A stretch of 64,000 bases of DNA from Lewinellaceae bacterium (GTDB lineage: Bacteria > Bacteroidota > Bacteroidia > Chitinophagales > Saprospiraceae): the NCBI GenBank assembly GCA_016712415.1, contig JADJRC010000025.1:1-64000 (forward strand), in the 5' to 3' direction. A model generated the notes under the pieces. That model was not told the origin of the DNA. It saw only the letters and a list, made by a program, of their open reading frames with translations, and made no database searches. How positions within the stretch are numbered: position 1 is the first letter of the stretch; the number at the start of each line of letters is the position of its first letter. The position numbers and the translations under genes were made by a program. Of this stretch, positions 9,253 through 18,021 are shown one piece after another.

Positions 9253-10302
9253 TCAGGTTGTAGTTAAGATATCGGATAAGATGCTTTCGATGGACATAGT
9301 GGCGCCACAAATGACCTCATCGGAGGCGCCGTAATACAGGGTGATTTTATCGCCGTCCACCAGGTGGCCATTGGTAAAAACCACGTTGCCGAAAAAACCG
9401 GTCAATTCGTAGGCTGCCGAGGGTTCCATGATGGGTTCGCGCGAGCGCGCGAGCACCCTGGTCGGATCGTTCAGGTCGAGTAAAACTGCGCCGAGGCTGT
9501 AGCGGTGCTGTTCATCTGCGCCGTGGTATATTTCCAGCCAGCCCTCCTTCGTTTTGATCGGAGCGGCGCCGGCGCCCACGCGGGCGGAGTCCCAGCAGTT
9601 TTCCCTTGTACGCAGGATGCAGTGGTGGCCGCCCCAATGCAGGAGGTCGGGCGAGGAGGCGATCCAGATAAAATTGCCGCCCAGTGCAATGCCGGAAGGC
9701 CGGTGCAGACAGACGTATTTGCCGCCGATCTTTTCCTCGAAGAGGGCGCAGTCCTTGTTGTGAGGTGACAGGATCATGCCTTCCCGGGTAAAATGGCGCC
9801 AGTCGCGTGTACGCATCATGCCCACGCCTACGCCGTTTTCCGAAACCTGTGTATAGGTCAGAATATACTCGCCATCGATCAGGCTCACACGGCCGTCTTC
9901 AATGCCGTAGGTTTCCAGATTGCCGTGGCCGTACAGTTTGGCAGGAATATGGTCGGGTTCGTAAAAATGCACGCCATCGTCGCTGCACATCAGCCGCAGG
10001 TGTGATATCGTCGAGAGGTAGGTCTGTTTTTTATAGCTGACCATGCGCGCGTCGGAAAGATCGAGATCGGGGTCATCCTTTGCGAATTCAAGGATTTCCA
10101 TACGCCCGCCTTCGCGCAACACCGGAAAAGATACCATGCCCGGCTTTTGGGCCGGACGCTCCGCGACACGCAACAACAACCAGGTTTTGCCCTCAAAGCG
10201 AAAAACACCCGGGTTCAGCACGCATTCCACTACCAGCCCGGGTTGACTGGGTTTGATATCTTTGGTCGTAAGGATTGGATTTTCAGAAAATCGATTTGTC
10301 AT
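9253..10302 (-). CDS. GH130 glycoside phosphorylase (mannoside type)
   Basis: A 349-residue protein with the five-bladed propeller signature of glycoside hydrolase family 130. Visible motifs are LNPGVFRFEGKTWLLLRVAE, the conserved TYGIEDGRVS (Asp about residue 136, the expected general-acid position), SARVGAGAAPIKTKEGWLEI with YHGAD, and LDLNDPTRVLARSREPIMEP. There is no signal peptide, so it acts in the cytoplasm. Known GH130 phosphorylases cleave beta-mannosidic bonds with phosphate, releasing mannose-1-phosphate; some family members are hydrolases. Linkage and acceptor cannot be fixed from sequence alone. A purine-rich AAAGGG precedes the ATG. Confidence 0.9.
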   Translation of the reverse strand: MTNRFSENPILTTKDIKPSQPGLVVECVLNPGVFRFEGKTWLLLRVAERPAQKPGMVSFPVLREGGRMEILEFAKDDPDLDLSDARMVSYKKQTYLSTISHLRLMCSDDGVHFYEPDHIPAKLYGHGNLETYGIEDGRVSLIDGEYILTYTQVSENGVGVGMMRTRDWRHFTREGMILSPHNKDCALFEEKIGGKYVCLHRPSGIALGGNFIWIASSPDLLHWGGHHCILRTRENCWDSARVGAGAAPIKTKEGWLEIYHGADEQHRYSLGAVLLDLNDPTRVLARSREPIMEPSAAYELTGFFGNVVFTNGHLVDGDKITLYYGASDEVICGATMSIESILSDILTTT

Positions 10303-10399
10303 ACCCTTTTTACTATGATTCGCTTAGTTGATGCAGCCATGATGACACATTGAGGTGTTCATAGCCCGTGATCCTGCCAGCCTCGATACACAAAAGATT

Positions 10400-10437
10400 A
10401 CACGGAACAGCCTTCCGAAATGGAAGGCTGCCCGTGT
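10400..10437 (-). terminator. Strong hairpin inside the PUL operon
   Basis: CAGCCTTCC and GGAAGGCTG form a 9-bp stem with a 5-base loop, extended by an outer 6-bp ACACGG/CCGTGT stem. It lies 41 bases after the stop of the giant LamG gene and about 100 bases before the GH130 start. The minus-strand sequence after it reads AATCTTTTG, a short T-rich run. It may partly terminate or stabilise the transcript, lowering expression of the cytoplasmic genes relative to surface genes. Confidence 0.55.
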
Positions 10438-10478
10438 GAATACCCCGTGTTATCTTTTTCGTCAAAATCTGCGGGAGG

Positions 10479-13400
10479 TTACTGCTTGCTGAACTGCATC
10501 GAGCCGAGATTTTTACCGCCAAACACAAAATTGAGCGTGTACATGCCCCGGTTGTACTGGCTTACGTCGAGCGAAAACTGACCTGCCGGAATTTCATTCT
10601 TCCCGTAACGCAGATCGCCGACCTGCCGCCCCTGAACGTCAAACACGCGTACCTGGAGGGACTGGTTGTGTGGAAAGGCGTGTTGCACCGTCAGTATATC
10701 GGTCGCCGGATTGGGCGAAATGCCCAGTACGATGCCGCGCAGATCGTTGCCGAACAGGTCGTTGATGCCTGTAGTGCCGGTGTTGTACAGTTGTCCGATC
10801 TCTCCGCTCGTCAGGGCCTTGTTGTAGATTTTCACGTTATCGAGCGCACCGTTAAAGTACTGGCCGCCCTCGATGGGGTTGTTTCCAAAGCACAGCGGAC
10901 GGGCCGTCGTGTTGAGTTTGCCCAGCACGGGCTTGATATTCGCCTGCTGTCCGTTGACATAGATGATGTCGTTCGCGCCATCGTGTACCATGGTGACGTA
11001 CCACCAGAAGGTTTTGACCATCTCGTTGCCGTCGCCACTGTCCATATCTGAAATAAAGTTCATGAATTGCGCATTGTTGCTGTTGGTCGTCCACACGATT
11101 TTCAGGTGTTGCGGCAGCGATATTTTACAGCGCTGGTTCCAGTGGCCGAAGTCGATCACATAGGCTTCCGCATCCTGCAGGTTCTGGTCGTCGACACGAA
11201 TCCAGAAAGCAATGGTTGTATAATCAGAGATCAGTTGCACGGCATTGGGCACCAGTACGGAATCCTGCATGCCGTCAAATTTGATATTCTGCCCGCCGCC
11301 GTTGGGGTGGGTCGGCACTTCAAACACCGGGTTGCCGCCGATCACACCGTGGTTCTGGTAGGGGGTGGCGTCGTTGGCATTGCCGTCGAAGGGATAGTGC
11401 GCCACAAGACCCGGTTCGCCCGTATCGACGGGTTCCGAGGTGCTCAGCGTGATCTCAGAAATGGTCGAATTGTTGCCGGCCAGGTCGAATGCATATACCT
11501 CAAAAGTGTACAGCGTCAGCGGGTCGAGACCACCGACAAAAACGGAAAGTGTGGAAGCCGGTACGGTGTCGAATACGACGCCGTCGACCAGGATGACATA
11601 CCCGACCACCTGTGTGTCGTCGGTCGACGGATCCCAGGATATCAATATCGAGTTGGCTGCTGCCGTACCTGTCAGGTTACCGGGCGCTGTGGGCGGTGTG
11701 GTATCGGGTGTTTCATCCGGACCAGAGGTCACCTTGAGCGTGGTCATCAGCGACTCGTTGCCTTCCGCATCTATTGCCGTTACACCGAATACGTAGTCGG
11801 TCAGCGGGGTCAGGCCCGTCACATAGAAGCCGGTGTTGGGCGTCGAAGCGATCAGTTTACCATCCTGGTATACGTTGTAGGCGATCACGGCGACGTTGTC
11901 GGTTGCCGGCAGCCACGTGAGTTGCACATTGGTAAACTTGACGTCGCCGGCCAGGTTGAGCGGCGCACAAGGCGCTTCGGTATCGGTACTGGTTGGCGGT
12001 TGACTTGAGGAGGTGTACAGCAAGGTGACGTCCGAATCGAGGAGTGCGGTATTGAAAATTTGCACTTCGTCGATCAGCCCGTCGAGCCAGTTGCCACCGT
12101 CGACGGCATTGTAGCCGATGCCGAGGGGCTTTGTTGTGCTGTTAAGGTCGCCCGCCACGCTTTTTTCGGCCACCTTTACGCCATCGATGAAAATCTTGTC
12201 AAAGGTGCCGTCGTGCACCATTGCCACGTGTTTCCAGACACCGACGGGCAATTCGTTGCCGTCGCCGGAATCCATATCTGAAATGCCGCTGGTGTTATTG
12301 GTTGTCCACACCGGTTTGCCGTGCTGCGGCAGGGAAATCTTCCAGCGCTCCTGCCAGCCACCGAAGGAGAGCAGGTAGTATTCGCCGTTGGCAGGCAAGG
12401 CGTTGACTTTGACCCAGAAACTGACCGTGGTTTTTGCAGAATTAAGTTGCGGAGAGTTGGCCGCTTTTACTTCCGTACTGATGCCGTCGACAGCTGCAGC
12501 CTTGTTGGCCTTGCCGAAGCGGTCGGCGCCGATCCGCACGCCTGTCGCATTGTTGTTGTAGGCTGTTACGTCGGCGCCGTCGCCGGAGAAAGGATAGTAT
12601 GCGACCAGCGGTCCGCCGACGACCGGTGTCGTGTTCTGATCGTTGTACAGCGCCGCCACTTCGACGGCCGACAATGCGCGGTTGTAAATCTCCACATCGT
12701 CGAGACTGCCGTCAAAGAAACTGCCGTTGTCAATGGGGTCGTAGCCGATGCCGAGCGGGTGTTTTGTTTTGTCCAGCGCGCCGGTTACGGCTTTTTCGTT
12801 CACTTTAACGCCATTAAAATAGATGATGTCGTTCGTGCCGTCGTGGACCATGACGACGTGCGTCCAGGTATTGAGCGCAAGCGGCGTACCGGCATCCATA
12901 TCGCTGCAGCAGGCGCCGTTGGCATGAGTGGTGAATACGGGTTTGCCATGGGAGGGCAGTGAAACCTTCCAGCGCTCCTGCCAGCCGCCGTTCGACAGCA
13001 GGAATGCCTCGCCGGTACCGGGGAAGGTGCTGGGGTTTACCCAGAAACTGATGGTGGTATAATCCGACTGCAGGGCTACCGAATTGGCGGCCGTGGCATA
13101 GCCGTTCAGCGCGTTGGAGCCCCAGCCGTGCCGGTTGGCAACCGCAGTGGAGGCGCCGCCGGGAACAGCGTCGTTGCCGAATTGCGTGTTGTCCCTGCCG
13201 TTGCCGTTCAACTTGTACGATGCCACCAAATCGGCCGGTGTACCGGGAAAGGTTGCCTGAGCCGTGTACAGATTGCCCACATCCGCGTCGGAAAGTGCGT
13301 AGTTGTACATCTGAACCTCATCGAGCGCGCCATCGAACCAGTTGCCGCCATCGATCGGGTTGTAACCGATACCCAGCGGCTTCGTGGTCGGATTCAGCGT

Positions 13401-14573
13401 GCCTGCAACGTCCTTCTGGGCTTTCAGGGCGCCGTCGATAAATATTTTGTCTTTTGCACCGTCGTGAACCATCACCACGTGTTTCCAGACGCCTACGGGC
13501 AGTTCATTGCCGTCGCCGGAGTCCATATCCGAGATTCCATTGGTGTGGTTGGTGGTCCATACCGGCTTCCCGTGGGTAGGCAGGGAAATTTTCCAGCGCT
13601 CCTGCCAGCCGCCGTACGACAGCAGAAAGGCTTCCCCATTGGCGGGCAGGGTGTTGATTTTTACCCAAAAACTGACCGTTGTGGTGCCCGAGTTGAGTTG
13701 CGCGGCATTCGACGCACTGACCTCGCTGGATGTGCCGTTGAACGACAGGGCACTATTGCCGTAGCCGAAGCGGTCGGTCGCCGGAGATGCACTGCTGATA
13801 TCGGCATGATTGCCAAAACCGGTATCGTCGGCGCCGTTACCCTTAAAAGCATAGGAGGCGACTTTGCCCTGTGCTACCACAGGGGTTGTGCTTTGGGCAG
13901 TGTACAATGCGGCAATCTGGGCATCGTTGAGGGCCATATCAAAAATCTGCACCTCGTCGAGGGCGCCATTGAAATAATTGGCCTTGTCGATCGGGTCATA
14001 ACCGATACCCAACGGGTGGGTTGTCGCATCCAGTGCGCCGGTCACGCCCTTTTCGTTGACTTTCACGCCGTTGAAATAGATAAGGTCTTTGGCGCCGTCA
14101 TGCACCATGACCACGTGCGTCCAGGCATCGAGGGTCAGCGGCGTGCCGGAATCCATGTCGCTGCAGCAGGCGCCGTTGGCGTGTGTGGTAAATACCGGCT
14201 TGCCGTGTGAAGGTAGCGAAATTTTCCAGCGTTCCTGCCAGCCGCCGAAGGAGAGCAGATATGCCTCTCCCTGTGCCGGAAATTCGTTCGGCTTAACCCA
14301 GAAACTGATCGTGGTACTCGCCGAATTGAGTTGTGCAGCGTTGTTGGCCCGCACCGCTCCCTGTATTCCGTCGAAGGCGATTGCGCTGTTCGACCAGCCG
14401 AAGCGGTCCTGTGTCAGCGTAGCGCCGTTGACTGTTGCGTTGTTGGCAAAAGACGATTGGTCTTTCGCGTTTCCGGAGAAAGCGTAACTCGCTACAGGAG
14501 TCTGGGCATTCAGGCCCGCGGCTGCCAAAAGCCACAAGGCAAGTAGCAGGAATGGTTGTATGTACTGTTTCAT
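10479..14573 (-). CDS. Giant surface glycan-binding protein with five LamG and two FN3 domains, T9SS-exported
   Basis: A 1364-residue protein with a signal peptide (LLALWLLAAAGLNA, residues 1-24). Four LamG/concanavalin-like domains follow (about 25-230, 235-445, 448-655, 660-865), then two fibronectin-III domains (about 870-965 and 968-1060), a fifth LamG (about 1065-1265), and a type A T9SS sorting domain ending MYTLNFVFGGKNLGSMQF. Each LamG contains W-Q-E-R-W-K-(I/V)-S-L-P or a close variant. Domains 1 and 3 share THANGACCSDMD, and domains 2 and 4 share GISDMDSGDGNELPVGVWKH, giving an ABAB order. It probably binds the target polysaccharide at the cell surface, replacing SusE/F proteins. 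No catalytic domain is visible. Confidence 0.9.
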   Translation of the reverse strand: MKQYIQPFLLLALWLLAAAGLNAQTPVASYAFSGNAKDQSSFANNATVNGATLTQDRFGWSNSAIAFDGIQGAVRANNAAQLNSASTTISFWVKPNEFPAQGEAYLLSFGGWQERWKISLPSHGKPVFTTHANGACCSDMDSGTPLTLDAWTHVVMVHDGAKDLIYFNGVKVNEKGVTGALDATTHPLGIGYDPIDKANYFNGALDEVQIFDMALNDAQIAALYTAQSTTPVVAQGKVASYAFKGNGADDTGFGNHADISSASPATDRFGYGNSALSFNGTSSEVSASNAAQLNSGTTTVSFWVKINTLPANGEAFLLSYGGWQERWKISLPTHGKPVWTTNHTNGISDMDSGDGNELPVGVWKHVVMVHDGAKDKIFIDGALKAQKDVAGTLNPTTKPLGIGYNPIDGGNWFDGALDEVQMYNYALSDADVGNLYTAQATFPGTPADLVASYKLNGNGRDNTQFGNDAVPGGASTAVANRHGWGSNALNGYATAANSVALQSDYTTISFWVNPSTFPGTGEAFLLSNGGWQERWKVSLPSHGKPVFTTHANGACCSDMDAGTPLALNTWTHVVMVHDGTNDIIYFNGVKVNEKAVTGALDKTKHPLGIGYDPIDNGSFFDGSLDDVEIYNRALSAVEVAALYNDQNTTPVVGGPLVAYYPFSGDGADVTAYNNNATGVRIGADRFGKANKAAAVDGISTEVKAANSPQLNSAKTTVSFWVKVNALPANGEYYLLSFGGWQERWKISLPQHGKPVWTTNNTSGISDMDSGDGNELPVGVWKHVAMVHDGTFDKIFIDGVKVAEKSVAGDLNSTTKPLGIGYNAVDGGNWLDGLIDEVQIFNTALLDSDVTLLYTSSSQPPTSTDTEAPCAPLNLAGDVKFTNVQLTWLPATDNVAVIAYNVYQDGKLIASTPNTGFYVTGLTPLTDYVFGVTAIDAEGNESLMTTLKVTSGPDETPDTTPPTAPGNLTGTAAANSILISWDPSTDDTQVVGYVILVDGVVFDTVPASTLSVFVGGLDPLTLYTFEVYAFDLAGNNSTISEITLSTSEPVDTGEPGLVAHYPFDGNANDATPYQNHGVIGGNPVFEVPTHPNGGGQNIKFDGMQDSVLVPNAVQLISDYTTIAFWIRVDDQNLQDAEAYVIDFGHWNQRCKISLPQHLKIVWTTNSNNAQFMNFISDMDSGDGNEMVKTFWWYVTMVHDGANDIIYVNGQQANIKPVLGKLNTTARPLCFGNNPIEGGQYFNGALDNVKIYNKALTSGEIGQLYNTGTTGINDLFGNDLRGIVLGISPNPATDILTVQHAFPHNQSLQVRVFDVQGRQVGDLRYGKNEIPAGQFSLDVSQYNRGMYTLNFVFGGKNLGSMQFSKQ

Positions 14574-14685
14574 GCGTCAGATTGATTTATGTTGAAAAAT
14601 GACTGGTTGTCGAATATGTCGTTTCCAGGTGCTTCTTTTCGTTAATCGGGCAAAGGGGCGGTTTACAAGGTTTGATACGGCTTTG

Positions 14686-17600
14686 TCAACCCTTCACAAA
14701 ACGCTTCACGGCCACAGCCCTGTCTGATCGAACCGATATCACATAATACCCCGGCGCCCAGCCGCCCAGGTCAATTTCAAGGGACGCCCCTACCCTGCCC
14801 GATCGCTCCAGCAGCAGACGCCCCGTCAGGTCGCATACCCGGATCATCATCTCATCCCCGCTATTCTCCGGAAAACGGAGCGCAATCCGGTCGCGGGCGG
14901 GATTGGGCAGCAGCGTAAAGGCCGCTTTTTCCGGCAACACTGGTTCGTTGGCAGGTGTTAGTCCCTGCTGGTACAGTACCTCAACGGCGCCGGGATCGAG
15001 GGCATAATCGTATATGCTTACTTCATCCAGCACTCCCTTGAAGTTGTAATCGGCGTTGTCGGGCAGCATTTGCCCCATCAGGAAAGGCAGCGTGGTGGTG
15101 CGTATTTTCCCGGATAAAGCCTTGTAACTGTGCAGGGCGCCGTTGAGGTACAGCGCGAGCAGGCTGCCGTCGTAAGTCGCCGTGACATGATAAAAACTGT
15201 CGGTTTGCAGGATGGCCTCTGCGTCGAGATCGGCTATGCCGTTCAGGGAGTTTACTGTCCACCGCAGGTGTTTTTCCGGGGTGACGGATAATTTCCAGCG
15301 GTTCTGCCAACTGCCGTGGGAGAGCAGAAACGTCTCCTTTTCGGGCAGGGCGGCGGCTTTGAACCAGCAACTGACTGTGATCGCATCCTGAAAATTGAGC
15401 AGCGCATGGTTGGCTACCGCAATGTGCTGACTGCCGCCATTGAAATAGTAGGCGCTCTGCGGTGCAGCACCCAATCCGGGCGCCAGGATGGCGCCATTCG
15501 GCTGGCCGTGCAAGGCATTGCCGCTCACATCGTCGGCATTGCCGCTGAAGGGATAATGTGCGATCAGGTTTCCCGGTGTGGTACTGAAGTCTTTTACCAG
15601 AACGGAGATACCGGTCTGCACGGACAGGCCCTCGTCGTCGGTTACTTTTACGGCGAGTTGGTAGACCCCTTCCAGTGCAGGCGCCGTCCAATCCACGACG
15701 CTGCCGTTGCCGCTGAAGATGCCCGCGGAGCCCGACCATTCGTAGGTGAGCGGATCGTCGTTGGCATCGCTCGCCAGGCAATTGAGTTGCATTACCCCGT
15801 TGGGAGCAACATATCCCACACTTTTCTGTATGTCAATGATTTGCGGTGCATCGTTGATCTCCGGGACAACCGACACCAGGAGTTTTGCCGTGTCGCTGTT
15901 GCCTTCCGGGTCGGCAACGATGAGTTGTATTTCCGCATTGGCGGTAGTAGCCGGCGCGATAAAACTGACCATTTCGCCCGTTCCTGAAATGGCGCCGGCA
16001 CTCACGCTCCACGTGTAGGTGATCTGTCCGGAATCGGCATCGTCTACGGTGGCGAAAACGCTTGTCGAGTCGCCGATTTCCAGCGGATTCATTGAAGCGG
16101 CAAGCGCTTTGATCCGCGGCGCGCGGGAATAGGGCTGCGCATGTTGATCGAAATCGACCACAACGCCGTTTATGAGCATCCGGTTTTTGTCGTAGGCGAT
16201 TGTGCCGCCGGCCGGGGCAAGCGACACCAAAATCGCCTGATTGGCGGGAATGGCCAGGTCGACAACACCGGAAACATCCTGCAGCATAAATGTTTCGGTG
16301 AGGGCATCATACACGTCGACCGGCCCTGCACCGGCGTCCAGTTGCACCACCTTGACGGTGCTGTGCGGATTGAACAGCAGGAAGGTCGGATACGCGTCGC
16401 CGCCGAAAAAATCGGTCTTGAGCAGATCGAGTTTCAGTATTTTGTCCACATTGGTTTTTTCCACCATGCTGCCCAGGTAACCGATAGATGAACTGCCGTA
16501 AAGTGCGAGGTTCGTGGCTGCCCAGCCCCCCTGAACAGCATCGCCGGTTGAAAAGGGCGACTGGTTTTGCCACTTTTCACGCAGCGCTTCATAGCCGATC
16601 ACCTGTTGCGGATCGTTGGACGACGACCATGCGGAGGCGTCTTGCAGACTGGCAGGCAGGAAGCCGGGGTAATAAAGCCGTGTGGCATTCGCCAGGTTGA
16701 GCATCCATTTTCCGATAGCACGCGCAAAGCGCTTGTCGTAACGCACCATCGGCGCCAGCGCTGCCGCCTGCTGCACACCGTTCAACTGAAAGGCATAGTC
16801 GTTGCCCGTATCGTTGGCCTCGCCGACCAGTCCCGACACGTCGAAACCGCCCCAGGTACCGACAATAGTGCCCCAGCCGCGCAAATCGCCGCGGTCGAAC
16901 GACCAGTTGAGCATTTTTTCCACGTCGTAAGCCGTGCCGAGTTCAGCGTTCATTTTAGCTGCCGTGTATGTCCCGTAGGGTAATTGCAGTTCGTAGGAAG
17001 GATTTGAAGTCCAGTTGTTCAGAAATTCGATCGACCACTCGGCGCCCTTGAGGTAGTCGGGATTGCCGGTCTGCCTGTAAGCATTGTACAATACCCAGGC
17101 AAAGGCGCCTGCCGCCTCGGGCTCCTTCACGCCGTTGACGTTAGGCTCCATTGTCTTGAATTTCCAGGCCCGGTAGTTCATATATGCGGGCTCCCAGGGA
17201 GCATCGCTGCCGCCCATTGCGCGCACAGCGTCAAGGAACCGGTCGGCGATGCTTATAAACTGCTGGTCTGCCTCACCGTCCATATTCGGGTAGAGGTCAT
17301 ACAACTGGTAAAAAAATACGTTGGGCATCAGGTCGTACCACCAGTCGCCACCGCTGCTTGCACCGGCGTTGTTCAGGTAAATGTTCTCCCCGTTGGCTTT
17401 ATTGAAGAAATCTTGGCTCATCAGCAGCCAGTTCTGGCCGTACTGGTCGCTTTTATCTGCCCCGACCAGTGTGGCGCCCACCAGCGAGGGCAGTACATTG
17501 ACGGCCTCGTTGCCGAGCGGTGAATTGGTGCCGACGTATGTGTGCAGGCGAAATACGGGGTTCTGCGGATAGTTCACCCCGGAAGCGCCGAGCGAGACCA

Positions 17601-17805
17601 GGGGCAGGTACTGCCCCGTTTTTTGCATATCGTAAACGAAAGAATCATAGCGCAACGCTACCTGCCGCCAGTCGCGTACGTTGTACGGCCCGGGCAGGTT
17701 GGGCATGAGTTCGATGCGGGGTACCGCAATCTGACCCGTCTGGGCACACAATAAGCGGGTAAAAAATAAAAACAGAAGGAAAGGAAAAACAGCAGATTTG
17801 TGCAT
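14686..17805 (-). CDS. Large surface protein: uncharacterised helical domain, PKD-like and LamG domains, T9SS signal
   Basis: Reading from ATG 17805 (MHKSAVFPFLLFLFF, preceded by AGGGTGA) rather than an upstream in-frame ATG, the protein has 1039 residues. After the signal peptide, residues about 22-585 match the lipoprotein at 6211-7947. Shared blocks include RDWRQVALRYDSFVYD, ATLVGADKSDQ, TWGGFDVSGL, VRYDKRFARAIGKWMLN and AYPTFLLFNPHS. Two PKD/Ig-like domains follow (about 590-675 and 680-770), then one LamG (about 775-965) and a T9SS sorting domain. This is probably the surface-exposed enzyme or binder that starts glycan breakdown, with the lipoprotein paralogue finishing it deeper in the cell. 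The activity is not known to me. Confidence 0.85.
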   Translation of the reverse strand: MHKSAVFPFLLFLFFTRLLCAQTGQIAVPRIELMPNLPGPYNVRDWRQVALRYDSFVYDMQKTGQYLPLVSLGASGVNYPQNPVFRLHTYVGTNSPLGNEAVNVLPSLVGATLVGADKSDQYGQNWLLMSQDFFNKANGENIYLNNAGASSGGDWWYDLMPNVFFYQLYDLYPNMDGEADQQFISIADRFLDAVRAMGGSDAPWEPAYMNYRAWKFKTMEPNVNGVKEPEAAGAFAWVLYNAYRQTGNPDYLKGAEWSIEFLNNWTSNPSYELQLPYGTYTAAKMNAELGTAYDVEKMLNWSFDRGDLRGWGTIVGTWGGFDVSGLVGEANDTGNDYAFQLNGVQQAAALAPMVRYDKRFARAIGKWMLNLANATRLYYPGFLPASLQDASAWSSSNDPQQVIGYEALREKWQNQSPFSTGDAVQGGWAATNLALYGSSSIGYLGSMVEKTNVDKILKLDLLKTDFFGGDAYPTFLLFNPHSTVKVVQLDAGAGPVDVYDALTETFMLQDVSGVVDLAIPANQAILVSLAPAGGTIAYDKNRMLINGVVVDFDQHAQPYSRAPRIKALAASMNPLEIGDSTSVFATVDDADSGQITYTWSVSAGAISGTGEMVSFIAPATTANAEIQLIVADPEGNSDTAKLLVSVVPEINDAPQIIDIQKSVGYVAPNGVMQLNCLASDANDDPLTYEWSGSAGIFSGNGSVVDWTAPALEGVYQLAVKVTDDEGLSVQTGISVLVKDFSTTPGNLIAHYPFSGNADDVSGNALHGQPNGAILAPGLGAAPQSAYYFNGGSQHIAVANHALLNFQDAITVSCWFKAAALPEKETFLLSHGSWQNRWKLSVTPEKHLRWTVNSLNGIADLDAEAILQTDSFYHVTATYDGSLLALYLNGALHSYKALSGKIRTTTLPFLMGQMLPDNADYNFKGVLDEVSIYDYALDPGAVEVLYQQGLTPANEPVLPEKAAFTLLPNPARDRIALRFPENSGDEMMIRVCDLTGRLLLERSGRVGASLEIDLGGWAPGYYVISVRSDRAVAVKRFVKG

Positions 17806-18021
17806 GATATCACCCTGCCTGAAATGCCGGCAGGAAAGCAAACATAATACAGTAAGAAAAGCAGGAATGGTACTATAATGTAAAATAGTAGTACTTTCCG
17901 GAATGGTATTTTGCGAAACGGGGAATCGTCCGTATTCCGTTTCAAATTCCCTTTAGTGCGCCATCCGATCCGGACAGCGCCATGTTTCCATTCGTATGGC
18001 CACTACAAAATCCAGAACCGT

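Noticed and set aside
10668..14487. Several plus-strand frames across the LamG gene
   Set aside because: They repeat with the LamG units on the other strand, so they are shadows of the repeats.
10479..14573. A CRISPR array suggested by regularly spaced similar DNA
   Set aside because: The repeat period is about 600 bases and follows the LamG protein domains; no short repeats with unique spacers are present.
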